Below, piece after piece: positions 10,460 through 20,276 of a DNA stretch of 64,000 nt. The notes beneath the pieces are model-generated. The model made no database searches and had not been told where the DNA came from. It saw only the letters and a list, made by a program, of their open reading frames with translations. Origin of the DNA: Ectobius pallidus. Taxonomy: Eukaryota > Arthropoda > Insecta > Blattodea > Ectobiidae. A program made the position numbers and the translations under genes. Positions within the stretch are counted from its first letter, which is position 1. The number at the start of each line of letters is the position of its first letter. The stretch is taken from contig CAXKWD010000006.1 in NCBI GenBank assembly GCA_964059195.1, positions 177,380,825 through 177,444,824 on the forward strand, given 5' to 3'.

Positions 10460-10516
10460 ACATAGGGAGGTGCATGCTGTGCTTCCACAGTGCTGACCCT
10501 GGCGTATTGATGGAAG
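10460..10516 (+). other. Candidate 57-nt exon
   Basis: Bounded by the acceptor tgtgcttgcag and the donor GGAAG|GTAGTG. One frame reads IGRCMLCFHSADPGVLME with a Cys-x2-Cys pair and is continuous with one frame of 7699-7724; the ATG frame of 7699-7724 instead terminates here after HREVHAVLPQC. It could be a 5' UTR exon or a small coding exon of an unidentified gene. Confidence 0.3.
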
Positions 10517-10762
10517 GTAGTGTTTTTTGTTTGTTTGTTTGCTCAGTGTATGTTGTGCTTAAAAACCGTGTACCGTATTCTTGAATGTGATAAAGTGTAG
10601 AATTAGATTTTTTATCTTGTTTCCAGCTATTCTATTTGATTCATTTTTTCGGTTCTTTTATTTAAGAGGAAACTTGAACCATGGCAGATCAAGGAGAAAA
10701 TTATTTATATTTTCGCGGAAATTAAAACAAGAAGAATGGATTTCATTTTTAAACGAATAGAT

Positions 10763-11063
10763 TAGGGTTGCCACCATTTGGTAAGGCTAAGGAGGGACAC
10801 TTATCGAATATATGCATATCGCCGGTCTTCATACCTAAATTTGTACATGGAACAATTTATTAATAAGAGAAAGATTATATATATTCGTTACAAAGCCAAA
10901 ACTGAATAGGCTATGTAACAGTAACACAAACATTAGAAAACAAAAGACCAGCAAAATAATAAAAAACATATATAATGCGTCCCTCTTAGGCATAATTCGG
11001 GACGCTGAAAATGTTCTTGAAATGCGGGATGTCCCGCCAAATTCGGGACAGGTGGCAACGCTA
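10763..11063. mobile_element. 301 bp hAT-type MITE
   Basis: The ends TAGGGTTGCCACC and GGTGGCAACGCTA form a 12/13 inverted repeat flanked by a perfect 8 bp target-site duplication GAATAGAT (10755-10762, 11064-11071). TAGGGTTGCCA-like termini with 8 bp duplications are characteristic of hAT elements. No coding capacity. Confidence 0.85.
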
Positions 11064-11071
11064 GAATAGAT

Positions 11072-11440
11072 CAAGCTTGAACTGTAACAATTTATGTTAA
11101 AGCAAGTAAAACATTTTGATTTTGTTCTTTTATGATTTCATCAAGTTTCTAAATAAATGTTCTTTTTATATATCTATTTCTCCTTTTACCCAATTTTAAA
11201 ACAAAGGCTAAACACTTTCTGGAGCAACACCTCCACTAATTTTAGCTACGAGCCGCCACTGCCCTTTAGGTATACCGGTACTCTTCTATTCATTGGATAA
11301 CTCCTCATGCTTCATTTGTAGTCCACAAACGGTATATAAAGTAGTAAATTGAATTCTGTTTTCTCCAATGCTTATAAGTGGTCTGTCGTGCTGAAGTATG
11401 AACGGAATACTACTTGTTCTGTCGGTTTATTACTACTACT
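11072..11440. other. Unassigned
   Basis: Mixed AT-rich sequence; no feature could be supported. Confidence 0.35.
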
Positions 11441-11442
11441 AC

Positions 11443-11472
11443 TTATAATAATAATAATAATAATAATAATAA
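11443..11472. repeat. (TAA)n microsatellite
   Basis: About ten trinucleotide repeats directly abutting the 5' end of the next Helitron. Confidence 0.85.
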
Positions 11473-12270
11473 TCTCTATATATATATAAAAGGCTTTGTC
11501 CTGACTGAATGACAGGAATCAACGTACAGCCTAAACTATAACATGTAGAGACTTGGAATTTTGACAGTACCTTCACTTCATAATGTAGGTGCTCACTAAG
11601 AAAGGATTTTGAAAAATTCTGATTCTAAATGCCAAAAATTAAATGTTTTTGAAAATACTTAGTCCCTTTTTACATAGAATTATCCATTCCAAATCACAGA
11701 ATATATTGTTGCCAAATGGTATCAGATGGGCTTGGAAAAAACAAATGAAATGCACTTTTGACAAATAAGAGAAGTTATCAAAATAATTCATGTTATAAAT
11801 AAATATTACAGAATGAAATCCACTAAAATAATGGAATCACATAACTTTCTCTACCCTGGACATAGATAAAACAAAACGAGGTATGGTAATGTGTATATTA
11901 TTATATTATATCGCAGGTTTTTGGAGAGAAAAGTATGAAGGCTTTATGGTAACATAAGAGTGGGAAATTTCCCGCCTCGATATTACAATTTTATGTTACA
12001 GGAATTTCTGTTTCTTCTTATTTAAACCTCTACCAGGCTTGCTGTGCACTGTACAAGCGATGGGATGCAAAATTCTAGATCCTCTATGAGCCATAAAAAA
12101 CTATATCAAGCGTTTTCTGAGGGAATAGTTTGAGTGTAATAAGTCGTTCTTCCCATTTCAAATTATAAATGCCTATATAAGGACCTAGAATTTAAAATTG
12201 AAAATCCTTCATAAGTTAATTTCCAATTACAAAATACAAAACCCGGGCGACGCCGGGTGTTTTGAGCTCG
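11473..12270 (+). mobile_element. Helitron-like element, family 2 copy a
   Basis: Starts TCTCTATATATATA after an A and ends with a GC-rich hairpin CCCGGGCGACGCCGGG followed about ten bases later by CTCG-T, a one-base variant of the Helitron CTAG end. It is close in sequence, over its whole length, to the inverted copy 22027-22846, and related to 787-1796. Non-coding. Confidence 0.7.
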
Positions 12271-12289
12271 TAATAATATATGAGAAACA

Positions 12290-12556
12290 CAAAACGGGGC
12301 ATCTAGCGTAAGAATATCGTGACATCATTGTGATGATTTTATTAAATGGTAGAATGGTACTTTATAAGATTGCGTGGTGGATGGGAAAATGTCTGTCTGT
12401 CCGTGTGTCTGTACGCGGGATAACCTAAATACGCTTTATTGGATTTTCATGAAACTTGATATACGCATTTATAATATTCATGGGAAGAACCCTATTGATA
12501 TTGGACCAAATCGGTTGACCGGCACCGGAGTAATGCCGAATTTAGTGCCAATTTAA
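12290..12556 (+). repeat. Dispersed repeat family B, copy 1
   Basis: Contains 'gaaaatgtctgtctgtccg', 'gcgggataac', 'gattttcatgaaacttga', 'catttataatattcatggga' and 'aaatcggttgaccgg' in order. The same blocks occur inverted at 19421-19620 and several times at 30005-30510. Class unknown. Confidence 0.65.
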
Positions 12557-12563
12557 TGTAATA

Positions 12564-13150
12564 CAGTGAAACCTCTTGTTACGGACACCCCTAAGATACG
12601 GACAAATTATGTCCCGACTGAAGTAATATAGAAATAATGTTAAATTCAACTCTCGTTTACGGACAGCTATTTGACTGTCTTAAAGCTTGATTTACCTCCT
12701 GACTACGGACTGAACTTGAATTTCAAGTCCTAATGTGTTACAAAAATGGAAAAATTAGATTTGAGGAAGACTGTACAGACTGGTAGCCCTCCTAAATACT
12801 ACCGTTAGCTGAAAGCGGGTGGATAAACAAACTTAACGCCATAAAATTTTGCCTGTTTGTTGGGTTCAAGGTTTCCGCAAACTTGCATCCTGCACAATAA
12901 GGTAGGGTAGTTTTCTGTTCGCGTGAGTCAGTCAGTCAGTCAGTTGTTCTGTGCTTCTGTATCTAAAGACATGGCGCCTAAACGCGAAGGTTTGTCTTGA
13001 AGTGATCGAGTGTGCAGAAAAAACTAAAAGTAGTGTTTGTATGCTCGCAGGCAAATTCTATGTAGGAAGGACACAAATAAATACTGTTCTACAGTAGAAA
13101 GATGACATTAAAGCAGTGTCCTGCTGGATATTTTTTACCGGTAAGTCGAA
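12564..13150 (+). mobile_element. Pogo/Tigger-like element, right end not found
   Basis: CAGTGAAACCTCTTGTTACG follows a TA (12562-12563), a pogo/Tigger-like terminus. Further 'acggaca' motifs follow, and a decayed transposase start lies at about 12971. I found no matching right terminus, so the element is truncated or decayed. Confidence 0.55.
12971..13120 (+). pseudogene. Pogo/jerky-type transposase N-terminus, decayed
   Basis: ATG at 12971 reads MAPKREGLS, then stops and frame changes. Another frame gives VIEKTKSSVC and KFYVGRTQINTVLQ, resembling the centromere-protein-B-like helix-turn-helix start of pogo/Tigger transposases (K.IG.TQI..VL). Only about 45 codons can be followed. Confidence 0.4.
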
Positions 13151-13429
13151 AGCGGTTAGTTACTGTATTGAATAACTGTGTACTTAGAATCAAATTGTAT
13201 ATGTAATTCAAAATTGCAAAAAATTATTGTGGTGTATTTAGAGATAAACAAATATAAAATTACACCTCCCAGATGCAGACAGATTGTTACGTCCCTGCGA
13301 AGTTCGTAAATGAGAGGTTTCAGTGTATATTAGAAAGAATTTATGAAATGCAAATCAGTTCTCATGACAATATATTGTTTTACAGTGTTCGTATACGGCT
13401 TTGGAAGTTGCAATACAGTTATCCCTATA

Positions 13430-13677
13430 CAGGCCATGGAGGCCCTGTGGGTTCCAGGAGGTTGAGGCTCCCAGATTTTGAACATTCGGCACGTGAAGGT
13501 GGTAAGGTTGTCGGCCGTCTTTACCCCCAGGATTGCTCCTGGTACTCATTTCTGTTAGAGGCTGAGTCGACCCCAGGGCCATAGTGCCACCGGAAGGATT
13601 AGGCCAATTGAAAAAACTCCGACCTCATCGGGAATCGAACCCGCGACCTTCCGGTTTGTAGCGCAGCGGCAATACAG
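13430..13677 (-). repeat. tRNA-derived SINE
   Basis: On the minus strand a tRNA-like head with box B GGGTTCGATTC (near 13631-13641) is followed by a ~190 bp body. The plus- and minus-strand ORFs over it are by-products. It appears truncated at the head, where only a partial A box remains. Confidence 0.6.
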
Positions 13678-13822
13678 TTAGCTTTGACAAATAATACGGC
13701 TCAAATTTAGATCAGGGCCCTTCAAAAAATAGTCCGTTTGCTGCTCCCCTGATTCTACCGTTTCGCCGTTTCGTTTTTCAGAATTTTATAATACTATTCC
13801 TTCACATACGCTCATCAAACTC

Positions 13823-13904
13823 AGCGAGGTGGCCGAGATGGTAACGTCTTGGACTCTCATTCTTTAGGACCCTGGTTTCAATTCCCGTAGCCGCTAATTT
13901 GAAA

Positions 13905-13943
<39 letters not shown>

Positions 13944-14160
13944 GAGTGGACGATGTTAATCTGATTTAAAGAAATTAAAAAAAATAATAAAAAAAACAAC
14001 TTGACCTTTGCTATTCCGTAAGCCCTGCCTAATGAATCGATCTGGAGCTTAACTCAGAGATCGATTACAAAAAGAACTTATTTTCTACATATCATAATTG
14101 CAATTATAACTGAATAAACAAAAAGCATTCCGGCACTTTGTTACATTAGTTTACACGGTT
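13823..14160 (+). repeat. SINE family S, near full-length copy
   Basis: A tRNA-Ser/Leu-like head (AGGTGGCCGAGATGGTAACG as box A region, GGTTTCAATTC as box B) leads into a (TTA)n tract and a body containing 'tccgtaagccctgc', 'gatctggagcttaac', 'cataattgcaattata' and 'cactttgttaca'. The same body occurs inverted at 18838-19030 and 29505-29860, defining a family. Confidence 0.75.
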
Positions 14161-14479
14161 TAAGCTACGATCGCATTTTTCGCGAAATGAGTAAGTAAAC
14201 TTCAGAATGCGAAACAAATTGTAGTCACTTTCGCAAAAATGCGAAAGGAAATTTGTGTAATGTTAATAACATCTTAATTATGAAAATTGAAGGCCCCGAA
14301 AGAAAAAGCTATAATTTTAGCAAGGCTTTCGAGAAGTGGGCCAATTTGAAGTGTTAAATTACAACCAAAGTGTTTTGAAAAAAAATTGCTTTATAGTTAA
14401 GTTTGTTATTTGTACCAATTTATGTTTAATATTTTGAAGCTACATAAAAAAAGTGTGCGTGGAACGCCACGCGACAGAA
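14161..14479. other. Unassigned
   Basis: AT-rich, with several 'gcgaaa' motifs (14170-14250). Nothing further can be supported. Confidence 0.3.
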
Positions 14480-14870
14480 GTGAACCCTGTTTTAAGTTTT
14501 TGGATTTTTCAATTGTGGATTATTGGATTTTTTCAATTTTGGATTGTTGGACTTTTGAATATCGGGTTTTTGGACTTTTGTATTTTCGATTTTTTTTAAT
14601 TTAGTTTGTTATTATTACATTTTGGATTTTTTATTGTTAATTTTTTTATTTTTAAATTTTGGATATTTAAATTTTTTATTTTTCAAATTTTGAATTTTTG
14701 TACTTTTAAATTTTGGATCTTTGAATTTTTTAATATTGGAATTTTGGATCTTTGATTTTTTAATTTTGGATTTTCGGTTTTTTAATTTTAGATTTCTTAA
14801 ATTTTGGATCTTGGGTTTTGGATTTTTTTTTTTCTTTTTTAATTTTTGGATTTTTCAAACTCTGGATAAG
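14480..14870 (+). repeat. Degenerate T-rich tandem repeat
   Basis: Many imperfect copies of a TTTTGGATTTTT-like motif of about 10-20 bp. Low-complexity expansion; the overlapping ORF is a composition artefact. Confidence 0.75.
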
Positions 14871-15210
14871 CCAAATCATTGAGTTGATTGTTTTCTGTGG
14901 AGTCCGTTCCGTCACACCTCACTAATTTCGTGACGATTTTCAGCGTTATACAAACTCTCGATTTACCCCTACCGCGGCTAAAGAAGTTTCACTTAAAAAA
15001 TGCAGTTAAATTTAACTTTTAACAATAAATTTGTATTTTAGCATTTTGCTAAAGCTTTTTTAAAAAAATCCATTTTCGCTTTTTTGCTTTAGGTTTTTTT
15101 TTTCTTAGCTTAAACCCTGTCAGTTTACCTGATTTTATTTCTGAGCATTAAATTGGAATGTGTCCACAAGGGTCTCCACTGGCGCCGTGTTCATATCGAT
15201 CGCTGGTTGG
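14871..15210. other. Unassigned AT-rich DNA
   Basis: No supported feature. Poly-T and poly-A runs occur around 15050-15110. Confidence 0.3.
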
Positions 15211-15223
15211 TTCTTGCTCCTTG

Positions 15224-15288
15224 TATATAAGCAACCCGCACTAGAATTTTACAGCTGACGTTGTCTTCATGTCGGTAACAAAGTGAGT
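15224..15288 (+). promoter_or_regulatory. Candidate TATA promoter and first exon
   Basis: TATATAAG at 15224-15231 is followed about 30 bases later by a possible initiator (ttttacagctgac) and then by a splice-donor-like CAAA|GTGAGTAC at 15282/15283. The order TATA, initiator, short exon, donor is what a non-coding first exon would show, and it lies on the strand of the coding exon at 27417. Purely motif-based. Confidence 0.25.
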
Positions 15289-16324
15289 ACAATGCATTAT
15301 TACGTCATTGTTAGCAGTGTTCATTTCGGTGCTAACTTCTGTTTCGATGGGCATTCAGGGCATTTGATTCTGATTTGATTTAATGGCGAGAAATACAGCC
15401 ATAATTCGGTGTCTTCTCGAAGATCGGCGATGACTTTCTCTTATTTTTAATGCCGTGAAGAATGGTTTTCAAATAATTTTCTCGAATTCGGCTCTAACGA
15501 ATTTCTTTGAATCGTGCTTATACTAAAAGCTAAGACTATTATTTGAAACATTTTTTTCTGCAAAAATTCTCTGAAGAATAGTTATAGGGTTCGGATGTTT
15601 GTAACATGTCATATTTTTATCCTGGCCTCCATTCTCACCGCAAACACAAATTAAACATGAATTGCACGCTTATTATCCAAATCGGACCTTTTTATTTAGC
15701 ATATAATGTCATATATTCGTCATTTTCAAAGTCTTGGTCATATTTTTAATTTAACGTCATATTTCAGTCAAAAATTTAGGAGGCAAAATGTGCACTAAAT
15801 TGTCGACTTAATTTTTATTTCGGAAAAAGAGTCACGAATATTTTGGTTTTACTGTAACTGAAATGTGAAAGGACAATAACAAGTAATAGCACAATTACCT
15901 ATTCCTCCTTGTTCTTAACTTCCAATATAGAAATGTTTTAACACATTTGCAGTGGTATCTGGAAACATTGACAGATTATAAGTTCTTTACAAGTAAAACT
16001 GTAAGTCACCTGTAAAATTTTTAAAAAGTGATTATCTGATTGAATTCATGTGATGTAATGATTTAGTGTCATTAGTAGTTTCAAATTCGAACATTTATTT
16101 TTAGAAAATACGTTCTTTTATGAGGTCATATTTAGGATTTTTGGGTCGTATTTAGTCAATTTTAAGGTCATATTTGCAGTCATATTTTCCACATTTTAGG
16201 TAGATTTCGAAGAAAAATCTACCTATTGCAATGGATACCACTTCATGATTTTCGAAAAATTCTTTCATATCTTTACGTTTCATGCTCCCCTAAGTACGAA
16301 ACCACCGCCCGTTCAAAAAAAAAT

Positions 16325-16327
16325 TCT

Positions 16328-16369
<42 letters not shown>
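16325..16369. repeat. (TA)n microsatellite
   Basis: Alternating TA run immediately before a Helitron start. Confidence 0.85.
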
Positions 16370-16374
<5 letters not shown>

Positions 16375-16801
16375 ATTAATAAAAGGAAGTGTCTGTCCTC
16401 CGTCTGTCTGTCCTCCGTCTGTCTGTCTTCCGTCTGTCTGTCTTCCGTCTGTCTGTCCGCGATGCCCAGCGAAATCTACTCAACGCAGAGATCTGAAATT
16501 TTATACATAGGCGGACTGAAGGGTCGGAATGTGCACCTCGAAGCCGGAATTTTAATTTTCGCTTTAGTTCGTGAGTTATGAGTGAAAAATGAGCAAAAAA
16601 CGTGTATTTATTCCGTTTTCGAAGCATGAGTTTTCAGTAATACAAATCAATTACACTAGGCTTTGGCTATTTTTGTCATTCCTTCGACATAAAAGCATCG
16701 CGATCTCTTGAATGTTGTAGCTCACGCTGGTCAATTCATTTGTTTTTAATGTCAAGGCACGCAAACATAATATGAAATTTTCAACTATACCGAAGAGGAG
16801 G

Positions 16802-16861
<60 letters not shown>

Positions 16862-17100
16862 GGGATAATCAATATTAGCCTAAATATGGTCAAACGTTGT
16901 TCCATTTGGACGAAACTCACTATACAGGGGTTTTCCGGGCCAAGGAACTCGAATCTGAGGTCGCTTTTACCAGGTGACGCTATCTAATCGTGATATGTAG
17001 TCCACATGATTTAGGTGTTAATATAATGATTTAACTATTATGCTCTTAATTTTTAATTTTTGAAATAATTATCGCGGGCGAAGCCGCGGTGCTCATGCTA
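16370..17100 (+). mobile_element. Helitron-like element, family 3, first of tandem pair
   Basis: Begins TCTATATTAATAAAAGGAAG after an A. Its 3' end has the hairpin GCGGGCGAAGCCGC (17073-17087) followed by 'catgcta'. It includes a GTCTGTC-rich minisatellite (about 16391-16460) and an (ATT)n tract (16801-16860). It is followed without spacer by a second element of the same family. Confidence 0.7.
16801..16860. repeat. (ATT)n microsatellite inside a Helitron
   Basis: About twenty ATT/TTA units. The poly-Ile ORFs read across it on both strands are artefacts. Confidence 0.9.
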
Positions 17101-17722
17101 TCTTAAAATAATAAAAGGACGTGTTTGTCTGTCTGTCCACGATGCCCAGCGAAATCTACTGAACGCAGAGATCTGAAATTTTAAACATAGATGGGCTGAA
17201 AGGTTGGCGAATGCGCATCGAAGCCGGATTTTTAATTTTAGCTTTCGTTCGCGAGTTGTGAGTGAAAAACTGGCAGAAAACGTGATTTTAGCGCTGTCGA
17301 AGCATCAGATTTCAGTAATACATTTCAATGTCAAATCAATTGCAGTTGGCTTTGGCTATTTTTGTCATACCGTGGTAATAAAAGCATCGCGATCGCTAGA
17401 ATGTTGTAAGCCCACGCTGGTCGATTCATTTGTTTAGAATGTCAAGGCCCGTAAACATATGAAATTTTTCAAGCTACACGGAAGAGGGATAATCAACATA
17501 GACCTAAATATGGTTAAACATCGTTCGATTTGGACGAAACTCACTATACAGAGATTTTCTGGGCCAAGGATTTCGAATCTGAGATCGCTTTTACCAGGCA
17601 ACGCTATCTAATCGTGACATGTAGTCCACGTGATTTAGGTGTTAATAAATATAATGATTTAAGTATTATGCTCTAACTGTATGCTCTTTTTTATCGCGGG
17701 CGAAGCCGCGGGCACATGCTAG
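17101..17722 (+). mobile_element. Helitron-like element, family 3, second of tandem pair
   Basis: Starts TCTTAAAATAATAAAAGG and ends GCGGGCGAAGCCGCGGGC then CATGCTAG followed by T at 17723. Interior landmarks such as 'cgatgcccagcgaaatctac' and 'tttcgttcgcgagttgtgag' match the first copy throughout. It is shorter because it lacks the minisatellite and the (ATT)n tract. Non-coding. Confidence 0.75.
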
Positions 17723-17726
17723 TATT

Positions 17727-17780
<54 letters not shown>

Positions 17781-17792
17781 TATATTTATATC
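17727..17792. repeat. (TA)n-rich microsatellite
   Basis: TA-rich tract directly after the CTAG end of the second Helitron. Confidence 0.8.
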
Positions 17793-18479
17793 TTTACACG
17801 ATAGCGGCCGTAATTTTGAAGATATTTGAACCAAATTTTAATATGTTATTTCTAGGCCCAATAGTTCGGACAAGTTCGTTAATGAGCAAAATTGGCCCAA
17901 GGGGGTGGTCGGGGGAGGGGGTTGAAATTTTTAAAAATGTATATCTCGGCCCCTATGAAGTATAGAGGGAAACTTTGTTTGAATAAATTAGAGTACTCGC
18001 TACGGAGTTCACAGTGACACCAACGATTCGGGGGTTCGAGTGAGGGTGGGGGTGGGGGATTAAAATTCGAAACTTTTGAAACCACGTCTTGTGGGGTATC
18101 GTTGAAAAGCTCTTGGTGAGTACTCTACAAATAAATAAATAGTTTCTTTATAGCTCTCATATGACGCGAGATTTTAATGTTTGAAAATAATAACACTTAA
18201 AAGAATTATTATAACTTAATATCATAATTTTGTCTTGTTTAGCGGCTTTGCTAATTTTATTCATTGTTGATCTTGCGCACGGCCTCCCAGAATATTATAT
18301 CCTATTCTTGTTGTCAAAACAAATGATTGTAGGCTCTTCCTCTTTACTGCAGGTTTGCCATGCCAAGGCTAAAAAAGTGCTGCGCAGCGATAATAAATTA
18401 AACCAAAAGCACTTTGAAATCTACCTCAGCCTGTAGGCCTGCCTAAAGGGATTTTTTTGGTCATAAACATCCGAATCCT

Positions 18480-18837
18480 AGTTATCTAACAACCACCCAC
18501 TGTTTGTAGAGATCTTTTTAAATTTTTGGACCATTGTATCTGTGATTTTCTCGAGGCAGTCATAGACATTGTAGGTTTAAATAGGTTTTTAATGTTCGTC
18601 CTGGAATGGACGTATTTAAAACATTTCGTAAAATCCAGCTGATTTGCATAATAATGACGGTTTAAGCATCTATCTCAACCTATCACTGTTACAGCCCCTA
18701 ATGTAATAAAATCCTTTATTCATTTGCAACGCTACTTCGCTTGCCTCGGATACCATAGGCAGAGGAAGTATTACGTTCAAATAATATTAAGGCAGAAATT
18801 AAGTCCCGACTTAAGTCTGAAGCTTCTCGTCTTCTGC
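18480..18837. other. Unassigned
   Basis: No feature recognised. Confidence 0.3.
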
Positions 18838-19030
18838 CCAGAAATTCAAAAATAAAAATCAGGTAAACTGACGTAACAAAGTGCCAGAATGCTTTTTTTA
18901 ATCAGTCATAATTGCAACTATGATATGCAGAAAATAAGTAATTTTTGTAATCGATTTCCGAGTTAAACTCCAGATCGATTCATTAAGAAGGGCTTACGGG
19001 AGAACAAAGGTCTAAAGTTTGATTCTTAAC
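18838..19030 (-). repeat. SINE family S, truncated copy
   Basis: Inverted match to the body of 13823-14160 ('caaagtgccagaatgc', 'tcataattgcaa', 'gggcttacgg'). The tRNA head is missing (5' truncation). Confidence 0.7.
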
Positions 19031-19420
19031 CTTAATTCATATTCGTATACACTGATATAATGAATTCTTAAAATACGTCACCATTTTACAAAATGCACTG
19101 GCAATAATATCATCGTTATGAAAAAATCAATCAAGGCGGGCTAACAATATCAATAAACGATTGGGAATTTGTTGCGTTATGTTTCATATTATAGTGACTT
19201 ATATCCATTACAAAATTAATATTTATATTAAATAGGAAATGAAAGCAAGCTCTTTAAGAAGTAATTTCGCATATTATTTCTACTTACAGAAACTGATACA
19301 TCTGGGCTTGCCTTGTTTTCATTAGTTACGGGAAATCGTCCGCTGATTGGCTGTCCGCGATCCAATCAAAATGCTTCGGATTGTTGGAAAACGAAGATTA
19401 TTATTACAATAGATGTGACA
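19031..19420. other. Unassigned, with CCAAT/ATTGG palindrome
   Basis: An inverted pair GATTGG...CCAATC (near 19345-19368) sits in a GC-richer patch; otherwise AT-rich with no gene recognised. Confidence 0.3.
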
Positions 19421-19620
19421 GTTAATTACTCGTTATTTCGGTACCGGTCAACCGATTTGGTCCAATTTTAACAGGCTTCTTCCCATGGACGTTATAAATG
19501 CGTATACTAAGTTTCATGAAAATCCGATGAGGCGTATTTGAGTTATCGCGCGTACAAACAGACGGACGGACAGACATTTTCCCGTCTGCACACACAATAT
19601 TATAAAGCACCATTCTGGCA
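19421..19620 (-). repeat. Dispersed repeat family B, copy 2
   Basis: Reverse complement carries the family-B landmarks: 'gaaaatgtctgtccgtccg', 'cgcgataactc', 'gattttcatgaaacttag', 'catttataacgtccatggga' and 'ggttgaccggtaccg'. Confidence 0.7.
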
Positions 19621-19636
19621 CTTAAATTTCTAAGAC

Positions 19637-20030
19637 AATTATCCTGCCGGTTGTATTATATGGATGTGAGACATGAAAAGCAGGGGGCTTAGAAAAATAT
19701 TCGGGCCAAAGAGAGATGAAAACTGCATAACGACGAGCTTCATAACCTGTACTCTTCACCGGATATAGGCTAGTAAGGGTAATTAAATCACGGAGGATGA
19801 AATGGGGGAGGAAAGACATATCTCAAAAGTTTTGACTGGGAGACCCGAAGGGAAGAGACCGCTTGGAAGACATAGACGTAGGTGGGAGGACAATATTAGG
19901 ATAGATTTAAGGAAAGTAGGATTTGCTAGGGCTCATTGGATGGAGTTAGCACAGAATAGGGTTGAATGGCGGCAATGAACCTCCGGGTTCCATAAAATAG
20001 ATAATATTCCTTTAGCTTTTTGAGGAATTC
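19637..20030 (+). pseudogene. LINE ORF2 C-terminal fragment, copy 1
   Basis: Translation with frameshifts gives VVLYGCET, LRKIF-like sequence, LYSSPD, then GEERHI, GRPEGKRPLGR and RRWEDNIRIDL followed by VGFARAHWMELAQNRVEW. This is the conserved C-terminal region downstream of the RT domain in a common arthropod LINE. Stops and indels make it dead. The 3' flank 'gataatattcctttagc' is shared with the second copy at 28546-28830, marking the retrotransposon 3' end. Both copies are 5'-truncated, as usual for LINE insertions. Confidence 0.75.
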
Positions 20031-20274
20031 AGTATTCCGCTCTGAAATTCGAAATTAAGGTTTCAACCAAAATACTGCTTTTGATGTCCTCTGAATACGT
20101 GTTTGTGTGTTAACATTGCAATTCGAGTATCAAGAAACATTTTACATTTGGGTTAGTATTTTGCAAGGACGTAATGCGAGCCAAGGCGGGGACCCATACC
20201 GATATTCCTTCTGTAGTTCCGATATTACTCACTCTCATAACTAGGCGCATCTTGATTTTGAAATTACAGTGAAC
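20031..20274. other. Spacer
   Basis: Nothing recognised. Confidence 0.3.
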
Positions 20275-20276
20275 GC

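Larger units (their letters stand above)
15596..18479. mobile_element. Candidate DNA transposon with nested insertions
   Basis: The ends AGGGTTCGGATGTTT (15596-15610) and AAACATCCGAATCCT (18465-18479) form a 14/15 inverted repeat flanked by AGTTAT on both sides (7 of 8 bases if extended). Repeated GTCATATTT motifs lie in the left part (15625-15790, 16120-16195), like the subterminal GTCATTTT motifs of the hAT copies. The ~2.9 kb interior contains two Helitrons and microsatellites, so much of its length is later insertion. A small ORF at 18230-18436 is unassigned. Confidence 0.5.

Noticed and set aside
13823..13892. Functional tRNA-Ser/Leu gene
   Set aside because: The acceptor stem does not pair, box B is degenerate, and the same head plus body recurs as a SINE family.
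16651..16987. Isoleucine-rich ORFs on both strands
   Set aside because: They translate an (ATT)n microsatellite inside a Helitron.
19343..19368. ATTGG/CCAAT palindrome as a promoter
   Set aside because: No TATA box, exon or coding sequence follows; a single motif pair is insufficient.
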